DNA from: Sphingobacteriia bacterium
GTDB lineage: Bacteria > Bacteroidota > Bacteroidia > Chitinophagales > Chitinophagaceae
Reading direction: 5' to 3'
Length of the DNA: 48,535 nt
Assembly (NCBI GenBank): GCA_015999745.1
Contig: JAECQP010000025.1
Location: 1-48,535, forward strand
Every line of letters begins with the position of its first letter. Position 1 is the stretch's first letter. Position numbers and translations under genes: made by a program. The notes under the pieces were generated by a model. That model made no database searches. It was given only the letters and a program-made list of their open reading frames with translations, and was not told the origin of the DNA. Shown in pieces: positions 17,163-25,298 of this stretch.

Positions 17163-17813
17163 TTACATTTTCTTGGCATCTTCCAGGAACTTAGCCAGTC
17201 CGATATCCGTTAAAGGATGTTTCAGCAAGCCTAGAATAGAATCCAGCGGGCAGGTACAAATATCAGCGCCCTGCTCTGCGGCTTTGATGATATGCAGTGC
17301 ATTTCTGATGGAAGCAGCCAGGATTTCTGTTTTGTATTGTTGTACGTCAAAAATATGACGGATCTGACCAATCAATTCCATTCCGTCCCAACCACTGTCG
17401 TCAATTCTTCCAACAAATGGGGACACATATGCTGCGCCTGCTTTTGCAGCCAGTATTGCCTGCCCTGCAGAGAATACAAGGGTGCAGTTGGTACGGATAC
17501 CATTATCTGTAAACCATTTAATGGCTTTGATACCATCTTTGATCACCGGCACTTTCACCACAATATTCGGGTGAATGGCTGCCAGTTTTTTTCCTTCCTC
17601 CACCATCGTAGCAAAATCGGTAGAGAGTACTTCTGCACTCACATCACCATCAACCATCTCACAGATGGTTTTATAATGCTGTGCAATAGCCGCTTCTCCT
17701 TTAACACCTTCTTTGGCCATTAAAGACGGATTGGTAGTTACACCATCCAGAATTCCTAAATCGTTGGCTTCTTTAATCTGGGCGAGATTGCCCGTGTCGA
17801 TAAAAAATTTCAT
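17163..17813 (-). CDS. Small transaldolase / fructose-6-phosphate aldolase family protein
   Basis: Class I aldolase of the TalC/FSA (MipB) subfamily. It either transfers dihydroxyacetone units in the pentose phosphate pathway or cleaves fructose-6-phosphate. The 216-residue product begins [10 protein letters not shown] and has the [14 protein letters not shown] block (22-36) and the Schiff-base lysine Lys87 in [10 protein letters not shown]. Its compact size separates it from the longer TalB type. A longer reading frame to 17870 was rejected because it enters the SRP RNA gene. It has its own terminator but no clear promoter between the SRP RNA and the ATG. Confidence 0.95.
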   Translation of the reverse strand: MKFFIDTGNLAQIKEANDLGILDGVTTNPSLMAKEGVKGEAAIAQHYKTICEMVDGDVSAEVLSTDFATMVEEGKKLAAIHPNIVVKVPVIKDGIKAIKWFTDNGIRTNCTLVFSAGQAILAAKAGAAYVSPFVGRIDDSGWDGMELIGQIRHIFDVQQYKTEILAASIRNALHIIKAAEQGADICTCPLDSILGLLKHPLTDIGLAKFLEDAKKM

Positions 17814-17840
17814 ACAGGTTTCTGAATTAAAAGAAAAAAA

Positions 17841-17937
17841 GTGGCAGGCTACTCGCATCGCACCGCTCAACCGCTTATCCTTGCTGCATTCCTGCCCTGG
17901 GGAGGTTCAGCAGGAGCTGGCCGTACGAGACCTGCCG
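17841..17937 (-). ncRNA. ffs: Signal recognition particle RNA (4.5S-like, small bacterial type)
   Basis: RNA scaffold of the signal recognition particle, which binds Ffh and directs nascent membrane proteins to the translocon. The minus strand holds the conserved core: CCAGGGCAGGAATGCAGCAAGG (about 17882-17902) with the GGAA-type tetraloop and the asymmetric loop around it, followed by TAAGCGGTTGAG. The ends pair: GGCAGG (17931-17936) with CCTGCC (17843-17848), and a run of seven T follows (17834-17840), so the closing helix doubles as a terminator. It has a strong promoter of its own. No Alu-domain extension is seen. It sits between the divergent FKBP gene and the transaldolase gene. Confidence 0.93.
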
Positions 17938-17940
17938 CCG

Positions 17941-17973
17941 CAAAAGTAAGGATTGAATGCTTACCTTCGCAAA
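17941..17973 (-). promoter_or_regulatory. Promoter of the SRP RNA gene
   Basis: On the minus strand TTTG (17970-17973), a 21-base spacer and TACTTTTG (17941-17948) match the Bacteroidota consensus. The predicted start, about 17937, coincides with the base-paired 5' end of the SRP RNA. Confidence 0.82.
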
Positions 17974-17984
17974 AAAATATTTTT

Positions 17985-18419
17985 ATGGGCGTAGCAGATC
18001 AATTGGCACAATTAAAAGCGGAGAAAGCCGCAGCTAATTTAAAGGCGGGACAGGATTTCCTGGCCGTCAATAAAACCAAACCCGGCGTAACGGAATTACC
18101 AAGTGGTTTACAATATGAAATCTTAACAGTTGGCGTGGGAGAAAAACCGGTTGCACATAATGAGGTAACCTGTCATTATCATGGAACTTTAATAGACGGG
18201 ACCATCTTCGACAGTTCCGTACAAAGGGGCAGACCCGCTTCCTTTCCGCTGAATATGGTCATCAAGGGATGGACGGAAGGATTACAACTGATGCCCACCG
18301 GCAGCAAATGGCGCTTCTTCATCCCACCTCATCTGGGATATGGAGAAAGACAGGTTAGTGCGCAGATCGGACCGAACAGCACCCTGATATTTGACGTGGA
18401 ATTAATCAGTTTTATATAA
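17985..18419 (+). CDS. FKBP-type peptidyl-prolyl cis-trans isomerase
   Basis: Folding catalyst that isomerises X-Pro peptide bonds. The ATG at 17985 gives 144 residues. A short charged helical N-terminus (about 1-35) precedes one FKBP domain with GLQYEIL, HYHGTLIDGTIFDSS, a VIKGWTEGLQLMPTGSKW block, IPPHLGYGE and LIFDVELI. No signal peptide is seen, so it is probably cytosolic, unlike many periplasmic FkpA-type proteins. The longer open frame upstream was rejected because it runs through the SRP RNA. A weak TACCTTCG (17962-17969) could be its -7 element. Its 3' end overlaps the convergent ABC-F gene by eight bases. Confidence 0.94.
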   Translation: MGVADQLAQLKAEKAAANLKAGQDFLAVNKTKPGVTELPSGLQYEILTVGVGEKPVAHNEVTCHYHGTLIDGTIFDSSVQRGRPASFPLNMVIKGWTEGLQLMPTGSKWRFFIPPHLGYGERQVSAQIGPNSTLIFDVELISFI

Positions 18420-20328
18420 GTTCACTCAATTCCAGCCAGCGGAGTTCTTTCTCTTCCAGTTGGGCGGTGATTTCAAGCAGGCGGTCACTTATTTTCTGAA
18501 TGGCTTCGAACGATAATGTTCCGGAGCTTAGTTCATCGGTAAGTGACTGCTTTTCTTTTTCCAGCCCGGGTATTTCTTTTTCGAGTTGTTCAAACACTCT
18601 TTTATCCTTGAACGACAGGCCTTTCTTAGCAGCCGCGGCGCCCCCTGCAGACTTTTCGTTCATCACTATCTGCTCGGTGGATGCACCCTTCTTCTTACCG
18701 GCTTCCAGTACATCCCATTTATTCACAGACTTTTCGTTGTCCTTCTGCCATATCCTGTATTGTGTATAGTTTCCGGGGAAATCGCGCACTTCCCCGTTTC
18801 CTTCAAAAACAAACAGGTGATCCACCAGGCGATCCATAAAATACCGGTCGTGCGATACAATCAGAATACATCCGGGATAATCATTTAAAAAGTTCTCGAG
18901 CACTGCCAGTGTAGGCAAATCAAGATCATTGGTAGGTTCATCCAGGATCAGAAAGTTGGGATTTCGGAATAATACGGTCAGCAATTGCAGGCGCTTCTTC
19001 TCTCCCCCGCTCAGCGCGGATAAATAAGTGTATTGCTTATCGGGTGTAAACAGAAACAGTTCAAGGAACTGTGCAGCGCTCAAACTGCCGCCATTGGCCA
19101 GTGGAAAGTTCTCCGCAAATGTTTTCACGTATTCAATCACCCGCATATCTTCTTTGATAACCAGTCCCTGCTGGGAAAAATTACCAAAGAGTACCGTATC
19201 GCCGATATTGATCTTACCGCTGTCGGCCGGTTCAATCTGTTGCAGCATGTTCAGGAAAGTAGACTTCCCTACACCATTCTTTCCAACGATGCCAACCCGC
19301 TCTCCTTTGCTGAACGTATAATCAAACCCTTTTAGAATGGGCAGATCACCGTAAGACTTGTATACCTTTTTCATCTCAACCACCTTGCCACCCAGGCGGC
19401 TCATCTTCACTTCCAGCTGCAATTGAGTATCTTCAATTTTTTGCCTGGCCTTGGCCTCCACTTCATAAAAATTATCCTGGCGGCTCTTGCTCTTGGTTGT
19501 TCTGGCTTTGGGCTGCTTGCGCATCCACTCCAGTTCTTTTCTATAGGTATTCTTTGCTTTATCAATACTTGCCTGTTCGCTTTCCAGACGGGCGGCCTTC
19601 TGCTCCATATAAAGCTCGTAATCGCCTTTATAGGTATACAGTTTTTCCCTTTCCAGCTCCCATATCTCCTCACAAACAGCATCCAGAAAATACCGGTCGT
19701 GGCTGACCAACAGCAGCGTCACTTTTTCCTGGTTGAGGTAATGCTCCAGCCACTCAATCATTTCCACATCAAGGTGGTTGGTAGGTTCATCCATCATCAG
19801 TAAAGTGTGCTGATGCGCAAACCCAATATTGATCAGCGTCTTGGCAAGGGCAACCCGCTTACGCTGTCCACCGCTGAGCTCCTTTACCGGATTGGTCAGA
19901 TGATGAATATTCAGTTTGTCCAGGATCTGGTGCACTTTGGTTTCAAAATCCCATGCATTCAGGTTGTCCATGGCCTCAATGCCTTCGGTAATGCCATCGG
20001 TGTTTTCCTCCTCAATAGCCACTTCATATTTTTTGATGGCGTTGATGATGGGGTGGTTCAGTTCAAAAATATTTTCCAGTACCGATTTATTCTCCTGGAA
20101 CAGGGGATCCTGTTCAAAAAGGGCCACTGTTACATCTTTATGAATCCAGTATTTTCCCGAATCGGGGGTTTCCCTACCGGTGAGGATTTTCAAAAGCGTG
20201 GACTTACCGATACCGTTTCGGGCTATCAGGGCAATTTTATCGCCTTCGTTGATATGAAATGAAATATTACTGAAAAGGGGGTTAATACCATAACTTTTGG
20301 TTAACCCGTCTACCGAAACATAATGCAT
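18412..20328 (-). CDS. uup: ABC-F family ATPase, Uup-like
   Basis: Soluble tandem ATP-binding protein without membrane domains; ABC-F proteins act on ribosomes, and Uup is also linked to DNA branch stability. The first cassette has ARNGIGKSTLLK, LSGGQRKRVALAK and MMDEPTNHLD. The second has GKNGVGKSTFLN, LSGGEKKRLQLL and ILDEPTNDLD. Between them lies the charged P-site tRNA interaction linker (about 235-300). The C-terminus (about 560-638) is a charged coiled-coil typical of Uup. The length of 638 residues agrees. It is monocistronic on this strand. Confidence 0.93.
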   Translation of the reverse strand: MHYVSVDGLTKSYGINPLFSNISFHINEGDKIALIARNGIGKSTLLKILTGRETPDSGKYWIHKDVTVALFEQDPLFQENKSVLENIFELNHPIINAIKKYEVAIEEENTDGITEGIEAMDNLNAWDFETKVHQILDKLNIHHLTNPVKELSGGQRKRVALAKTLINIGFAHQHTLLMMDEPTNHLDVEMIEWLEHYLNQEKVTLLLVSHDRYFLDAVCEEIWELEREKLYTYKGDYELYMEQKAARLESEQASIDKAKNTYRKELEWMRKQPKARTTKSKSRQDNFYEVEAKARQKIEDTQLQLEVKMSRLGGKVVEMKKVYKSYGDLPILKGFDYTFSKGERVGIVGKNGVGKSTFLNMLQQIEPADSGKINIGDTVLFGNFSQQGLVIKEDMRVIEYVKTFAENFPLANGGSLSAAQFLELFLFTPDKQYTYLSALSGGEKKRLQLLTVLFRNPNFLILDEPTNDLDLPTLAVLENFLNDYPGCILIVSHDRYFMDRLVDHLFVFEGNGEVRDFPGNYTQYRIWQKDNEKSVNKWDVLEAGKKKGASTEQIVMNEKSAGGAAAAKKGLSFKDKRVFEQLEKEIPGLEKEKQSLTDELSSGTLSFEAIQKISDRLLEITAQLEEKELRWLELSELI

Positions 20329-20390
20329 GCTGCAAAACTAAGTATCTTAGCGGGCTTATAGCACATCAACCAACCTTGTTTGCAAAAGAA

Positions 20391-22217
20391 ATGATCAAAA
20401 ACCCCTTCAGGAATCTTAATATCAGGAAGAAACTCTTTCTTTCCCATTTTCTAATCCTGCTGATTACTGTTATTATTATATATATCAGTATCAGGGTCAA
20501 TGATAAAAGAGGAGAAATTACCCGGATCCTGGCCAGGATAGATGATATCCGCATCAAGGCGCAGTTACAAAATCAGGCCAAACAGGATTTTTTGCTGAAT
20601 GAGCGTTTCAACGAACAATTCTTCAAAACGGGTACCAGCGCATCCATCAGCCTGCACAATGCGCTGCTGAAGGAGATTGATGAAAACATTGCGACCATTA
20701 ACCGGCAGGAACTGAGTAAAAAGCCGGTCATTGCCGAACAGATGCTGATGATCACCCATCAGGTTCACCAGCAGGATGAGTTGTTCAGCAAGATGGTAGA
20801 CTCGGTCAAACAATTGGGGTTTGGCACCGTAGGGCTCAGCGGCAGCCTGCAGCAATATGCGGAAGAGTTAAGGAACAACCGACTGATCAGCCCGGATATC
20901 CTGGATTCACTCAAGCAAAAAGAGATCCGGTATTTGCTTTATAAAGACAATAAAGCGGTATTGCAGTTCGATACGATAGCCACCCATGCCATGCGGCAAT
21001 ACATCAACAGCCCAAGTACACTGCTGATCCTGGGCGAATACCGGAAAAACTTCAACCGGATTGTCGCGTTGGAAAGAAGCATCGGGTATAACAAAGAGAA
21101 CGGTATGCGCAACGAGCTGGCAGAGCAAAGTATCCGCACCGACGACCAGATCAGGGTTACCATCGATTCCATCCGTAACACGTATGAGGAAGACCTGAAA
21201 AAACTGGAATGGATTTTCATAGCGCTGATTGCCATCACCTTTATCTCCGGCATCCTGATCAGTTACCTGCTGGCGGTAGAAATCACCCAGCCGATTATCC
21301 GGTTGAACAATGCCATCCGCGAAGTCGTAGCCACCAGGTTCAAGGATGATATCAATCCAAAAATTATTGATCCGCACAGGAAGGATGAAATTGGCCAACT
21401 GACCAACAATTTTAACCTGGCAGCCAGGAAGATCAGAAGAAGTATCCGGATCATCCAGGATAAGAACAATACGCTGGAGGCCAAGAACCTGCAGTTAATT
21501 CAGAATGAAGAAAACCTGAAAAAAGTCAGTGCACAAAAAGATAAATTCCTCTCCATCATATCGCACGACATGCGTGCACCCCTATCCAGTATTATCGGGT
21601 TCCTGGATTATTACAAAGACAATTTCAACAGCTTTACAGAAACAGAAATTGATTTTGTTTCCACCAATCTGAATACCCATGTAAAGAAAGTGGTGGATAT
21701 GCTGGACGGGCTGCTGCTCTGGTCACGTTCTCAAACCGGGGAGATCGTTACCAACGTGGAACCGATTGATCTCAACGTAGTGATTACCGACACGGTGGAA
21801 GTATTGAACCAGAGTGCACTCAACAAAAAAATCACCATTAGCACCAAGCTGCATCATCAACTGATCTGGGCCGATAAAAACATGACGGCATTTATTATCC
21901 GGAACATATTGTCCAATGCCATCAAGTTTACACCGGAAGGTGGAGCCATACAGGTTTACACCATGCGCAACAGAAGCCATGCCATCGTAACCATCAAAGA
22001 CAATGGAGTGGGTATTACACCTGAAAACCTGGCCAAACTCTTCCAGGACAATGTGAGTCATTCCACATTCGGAACCGGCAACGAAAAAGGGATTGGCCTG
22101 GGGCTGGTGCTTTGCAAAGACTTCATGGACAAGCAAAACGGTGGAATTGAAGTGGAGAGCATCCAGGAACAGGGAACCACGGTAAACATCCTGTTCCCCC
22201 TGGTTGGTACCGAATAA
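20391..22217 (+). CDS. Sensor histidine kinase with periplasmic domain and HAMP linker
   Basis: Inner-membrane two-component sensor. From the ATG at 20391 it has 608 residues: a first membrane helix (about 17-35), a mostly helical periplasmic sensor region to about 245, a second membrane helix (about 250-275), a HAMP linker, a coiled-coil, the phosphoacceptor helix SHDMRAPLSSI with His392, and an ATPase domain with RNILSNAIKFTPEGG, KDNGVGI and GIGLGLVLCKDF. An in-frame TTG 15 bases upstream is less likely than this ATG, which is preceded by AAAAGAA. No response regulator is adjacent; the next gene, a pseudouridine synthase, starts nine bases later. Confidence 0.93.
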   Translation: MIKNPFRNLNIRKKLFLSHFLILLITVIIIYISIRVNDKRGEITRILARIDDIRIKAQLQNQAKQDFLLNERFNEQFFKTGTSASISLHNALLKEIDENIATINRQELSKKPVIAEQMLMITHQVHQQDELFSKMVDSVKQLGFGTVGLSGSLQQYAEELRNNRLISPDILDSLKQKEIRYLLYKDNKAVLQFDTIATHAMRQYINSPSTLLILGEYRKNFNRIVALERSIGYNKENGMRNELAEQSIRTDDQIRVTIDSIRNTYEEDLKKLEWIFIALIAITFISGILISYLLAVEITQPIIRLNNAIREVVATRFKDDINPKIIDPHRKDEIGQLTNNFNLAARKIRRSIRIIQDKNNTLEAKNLQLIQNEENLKKVSAQKDKFLSIISHDMRAPLSSIIGFLDYYKDNFNSFTETEIDFVSTNLNTHVKKVVDMLDGLLLWSRSQTGEIVTNVEPIDLNVVITDTVEVLNQSALNKKITISTKLHHQLIWADKNMTAFIIRNILSNAIKFTPEGGAIQVYTMRNRSHAIVTIKDNGVGITPENLAKLFQDNVSHSTFGTGNEKGIGLGLVLCKDFMDKQNGGIEVESIQEQGTTVNILFPLVGTE

Positions 22218-22226
22218 ACAGTCAAT

Positions 22227-22832
22227 ATGCAGCCAGCCCCGCATCGATATTTTATCATCAATAAACCCGTCAACATGGTGTCTCAGTTTGTGAGTACCCA
22301 TGAGGTAGGATTATTGGGAAACCTGGATTTTGATTTTCCGGAAGGAACACATGCAGTTGGACGGCTGGACAGTCATTCGGAGGGATTGCTGATTTTGACC
22401 ACCAATAAGAAAGTAACCAGGCTCCTGTTCCAGGGGTCAAAACCACATCAACGAACCTACCTGGTATTAGTGAACCGCCAGGTAACCCCATACAACCTGG
22501 AACGCCTGAGAACAGGGGTTGAATTTAAAATACAGGGGGGCGTTAGCTACAAAACAGCGCCCTGTGAAGTGGATATTGTAACGGAGCCGGAGATTCATTT
22601 TGAATCGCCCTATCAACTATCTCCCCGGGCATCCTATACCTGGCTCCGCATCAGTCTTACGGAAGGCAGGTTTCACCAGGTGCGCAAAATGGTGGCAGCC
22701 ATCAACCACAAGGTGAAACGCCTGGTACGCGTCAGTATTGAAGATCTCCGGTTGGATAATCTTCAACCCGGCTGTGTGAAAGAACTGGAAGAATCTGCAT
22801 TCTTCCGGTTACTGAAGATTGATGACTACTGA
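22227..22832 (+). CDS. RsuA/RluE-family rRNA pseudouridine synthase
   Basis: Converts a uridine in rRNA to pseudouridine. The 201-residue protein has the catalytic motif GRLDSHSEGLL with Asp48, the KxxRTYLV block and the C-terminal EGRFHQVRKM block of the RsuA family. There is no N-terminal S4 domain, which together with the size fits RluE (23S rRNA, position near 2457 in E. coli) better than RluB/RluF. The exact target is inferred. It follows the sensor kinase by nine bases and precedes ispH by 43 bases. Confidence 0.92.
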   Translation: MQPAPHRYFIINKPVNMVSQFVSTHEVGLLGNLDFDFPEGTHAVGRLDSHSEGLLILTTNKKVTRLLFQGSKPHQRTYLVLVNRQVTPYNLERLRTGVEFKIQGGVSYKTAPCEVDIVTEPEIHFESPYQLSPRASYTWLRISLTEGRFHQVRKMVAAINHKVKRLVRVSIEDLRLDNLQPGCVKELEESAFFRLLKIDDY

Positions 22833-22875
22833 CCCCACACCCAACAATTTCCTACCTTAGCGGTTTATATAAGCA

Positions 22876-24099
22876 ATGAAACAATTCACCATACCCAATA
22901 TATACCGCAGCAACCTGATCAGTGGCGTAAAAGAAAAGCGGAAAGCTGCCGATAAACTCAAGAAAGACTTCACGCCCACCCTCCTGGACCTGGGATCGCT
23001 ACAGATTTATCTGGCCAGGCATTTCGGTTTTTGTTACGGGGTGGAGAATGCCATAGAGATCGCCTTTAATACCATTGATAGTAACCCCGGCAAAAACATT
23101 TATTTACTGAGCGAAATGATCCATAATCCACAGGTAAATGCCGACCTGAAAGCCAGGGGCGTTACTTTTCTGCAGGACACGTACGGAAAGCAAATTATTC
23201 CATTCGAATCGCTTACGGCAGAAGATGTGGTAATTATTCCGGCATTCGGCACTACACTGGAAATTGAGGAACTATTGCGTTCCAAAGGAATAGCCGTTGA
23301 GCAATACAATACAACCTGCCCCTTTGTAGAAAAAGTATGGAACCGCAGTGAGCAGATTGCACAGAAAGGCTACAGTATTGTGGTGCATGGAAAACCCCGG
23401 CACGAAGAAACCAGGGCCACTTTTTCCCATGCATCCGCCAATACCCCAACCGTGATTGTAAATGATATGGCTGAAACCATAGCGCTGGCCAAATACATGA
23501 CCGGGCAGAAACCCGCCAATGATTTTTATACCGAATTCAAAGGAAGGTATTCCGAAGGATTTGATATCGGCAAAGACCTTCAGCAAATCGGCGTGGTGAA
23601 TCAAACCACCCAGCTTGCCACAGATACACAGGCCATCTCAGATTACCTGAAAGAAGTGATCCGCAATCATTATCAGCTCAGTGAAGCCACTATTGGTGAA
23701 CGGTTTGCAGATACCAGGGATACGCTTTGCTATGCCACCAACGATAACCAGGCGGCCGTAACCGGTATGCTGGATACACCGGCAGACATCGCCATCGTCA
23801 TTGGGGGGCACAACAGCAGCAACAGTTCTCACCTGGTGGAGCTTTGTGAAGCCAAACTACAAACCTATTTCATAGACAATCCCGGGAAACTGATCAGCAG
23901 GGAACAGCTCCTGCATTGCAACTGGAAAACCAAGGAACTCAGCGAGGTGAGCAATTACCTGCCCAACAACAACCCGGTAAAAATCCTGATCACCAGTGGC
24001 GCCAGTTGCCCGGATGCAATAGTAGAACAGGTCATCCGCAAGCTGGCGGATTTTTTTAATACAGGGGATCGCGTAGACGCTTTTATTGACTCCCTTTAA
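22876..24099 (+). CDS. ispH: 4-hydroxy-3-methylbut-2-enyl diphosphate reductase
   Basis: Iron-sulfur enzyme that makes IPP and DMAPP from HMBPP, the last step of the non-mevalonate pathway. The three cluster cysteines are visible: Cys53 in HFGFCYGV, Cys148 in NTTCPFV and Cys285 in RDTLCYAT. The substrate-binding EMIHNPQV, HGKPRHEE and GGHNSSNSSHL blocks are also present. At 407 residues it is longer than the E. coli enzyme (about 316), with an N-terminal extension and an insert around 205-240; this long form is like the plant/cyanobacterial type. A TACCTTAG (22853-22860) just upstream may be a -7 element. Confidence 0.95.
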   Translation: MKQFTIPNIYRSNLISGVKEKRKAADKLKKDFTPTLLDLGSLQIYLARHFGFCYGVENAIEIAFNTIDSNPGKNIYLLSEMIHNPQVNADLKARGVTFLQDTYGKQIIPFESLTAEDVVIIPAFGTTLEIEELLRSKGIAVEQYNTTCPFVEKVWNRSEQIAQKGYSIVVHGKPRHEETRATFSHASANTPTVIVNDMAETIALAKYMTGQKPANDFYTEFKGRYSEGFDIGKDLQQIGVVNQTTQLATDTQAISDYLKEVIRNHYQLSEATIGERFADTRDTLCYATNDNQAAVTGMLDTPADIAIVIGGHNSSNSSHLVELCEAKLQTYFIDNPGKLISREQLLHCNWKTKELSEVSNYLPNNNPVKILITSGASCPDAIVEQVIRKLADFFNTGDRVDAFIDSL

Positions 24100-24137
24100 A
24101 CAAAACAAGCCGGCAAAACGAAATTTTACCAGCTTGT
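24100..24137 (-). terminator. Terminator of the metal-efflux operon
   Basis: On the minus strand a 14-bp stem with two G-U pairs (24105-24118 with 24124-24137) is followed by TTTTGTTT. On the plus strand the same arms contain two A-C mismatches and no T run, so it serves the minus-strand operon. Confidence 0.75.
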
Positions 24138-24156
24138 CCCTTCTGTCAATGCACCA

Positions 24157-25287
24157 CTACTCTGCTTTGTTCTTCAGCATACCCAGCAAACGGTAACTGT
24201 TCTTTGTTACAAACTTCGCCTGATTGAGATCCAGGATGCCACTGTCGCTCAAGGCAACCATTCCATCCTGATGGGTACCGGTTTTCACAGCAACCATTTC
24301 AAAGTTGTGCGGATCTTTTACCACAAAAACATATTCCTTTCCTTCGTAGCGTACCACGGTTTCATCCGGAACCACTTTAGTGGGTTTTGCCGCCAGTTGA
24401 AAACTTCCTGTCAAAAACATGCCGGGTAACAACTCATGGTTGGCATTTTCAAAATGGCAATGTACCAGTCCTGATCTTGTTTCATCAATATTCTTGGTAG
24501 CCAGCAATACCTCTACTTCATATTTCTTTGCGGGGTTGTTGGCCAGTGTTACAAAAGCCTTCATGCCCTTCTCTATCAATGGCATGTCCTTTTCAAAAAC
24601 AGTCAGGGCAGCATGAATATCATCCGGGTTCACCAGTTCGAACAATACATCAGATGGATTTACATACTTCCCGATATTCACATTCACTTTACTCACAAAC
24701 CCGTTGATGGGAGAACGCAATTCTACAGAGCGGGAAATCTTGGATACGGTTAGCCGCTCCGGCTCAATCCCGATGATGCGAAGCTTTTCTTCCAGGCTCT
24801 TGATCATCACCTGTACCACTTTATATTCACTTAACACCTGTTGATAGCTTTTTTTACTGGTGGCTTCATTTTCGCTCAGTTCTTTCTGGCGTTGCATATC
24901 TGCAGCCAGGTATTCCATTTTGGCTTTATCTACCAGGTAGTCCTGCTGCAACTGCACAAAGCTCTGGTCTTCGATCAGTGCAATCACTTCTCCCTTCTTC
25001 ACACTCATACCAGGTAATAGCTGGGTTTTCTTCAGGTAGCCCCCCAAAGGAAAACTCACGGATATCATGCTTTGCGGCGGCACATCCACTTTACCGTTAA
25101 CGGTAATGGTTTCATGCAGGGTCTGTGTGCCAGCAGCAGCAATTTGCAATTCTGCCTGTTTTAACTGCAGATCGGTTACGGTAAGCGTAGTTACTTCTTT
25201 TGCCGGCGCTTTCTCTTCCGTCTCAGCCTTCTTGCCCGAACAACTGATCAGGATAAATAACAGAAAAATATAGGGAATCGTTCTCAT
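24157..25287 (-). CDS. cusB: RND efflux periplasmic adaptor (CusB/CzcB-like lipoprotein)
   Basis: Membrane-fusion protein bridging the inner-membrane RND pump and the outer-membrane channel. The signal peptide ends in a lipobox with Cys16 (LISC), so it is anchored as a lipoprotein. Then come the barrel-sandwich/lipoyl segments (PPQSMISVSFPLGGYLKK and RSPINGFVSKVNVNIGKYV), an alpha-helical hairpin between them (about 110-165), and beta-barrel and membrane-proximal domains. The methionine-rich N-terminus known from E. coli CusB is absent, so copper/silver specificity is not assured. The fused pump gene ends 11 bases upstream, making this the last gene of the operon, followed by a terminator. 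Confidence 0.92.
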   Translation of the reverse strand: MRTIPYIFLLFILISCSGKKAETEEKAPAKEVTTLTVTDLQLKQAELQIAAAGTQTLHETITVNGKVDVPPQSMISVSFPLGGYLKKTQLLPGMSVKKGEVIALIEDQSFVQLQQDYLVDKAKMEYLAADMQRQKELSENEATSKKSYQQVLSEYKVVQVMIKSLEEKLRIIGIEPERLTVSKISRSVELRSPINGFVSKVNVNIGKYVNPSDVLFELVNPDDIHAALTVFEKDMPLIEKGMKAFVTLANNPAKKYEVEVLLATKNIDETRSGLVHCHFENANHELLPGMFLTGSFQLAAKPTKVVPDETVVRYEGKEYVFVVKDPHNFEMVAVKTGTHQDGMVALSDSGILDLNQAKFVTKNSYRLLGMLKNKAE

Positions 25288-25298
25288 GACTGGTATAA

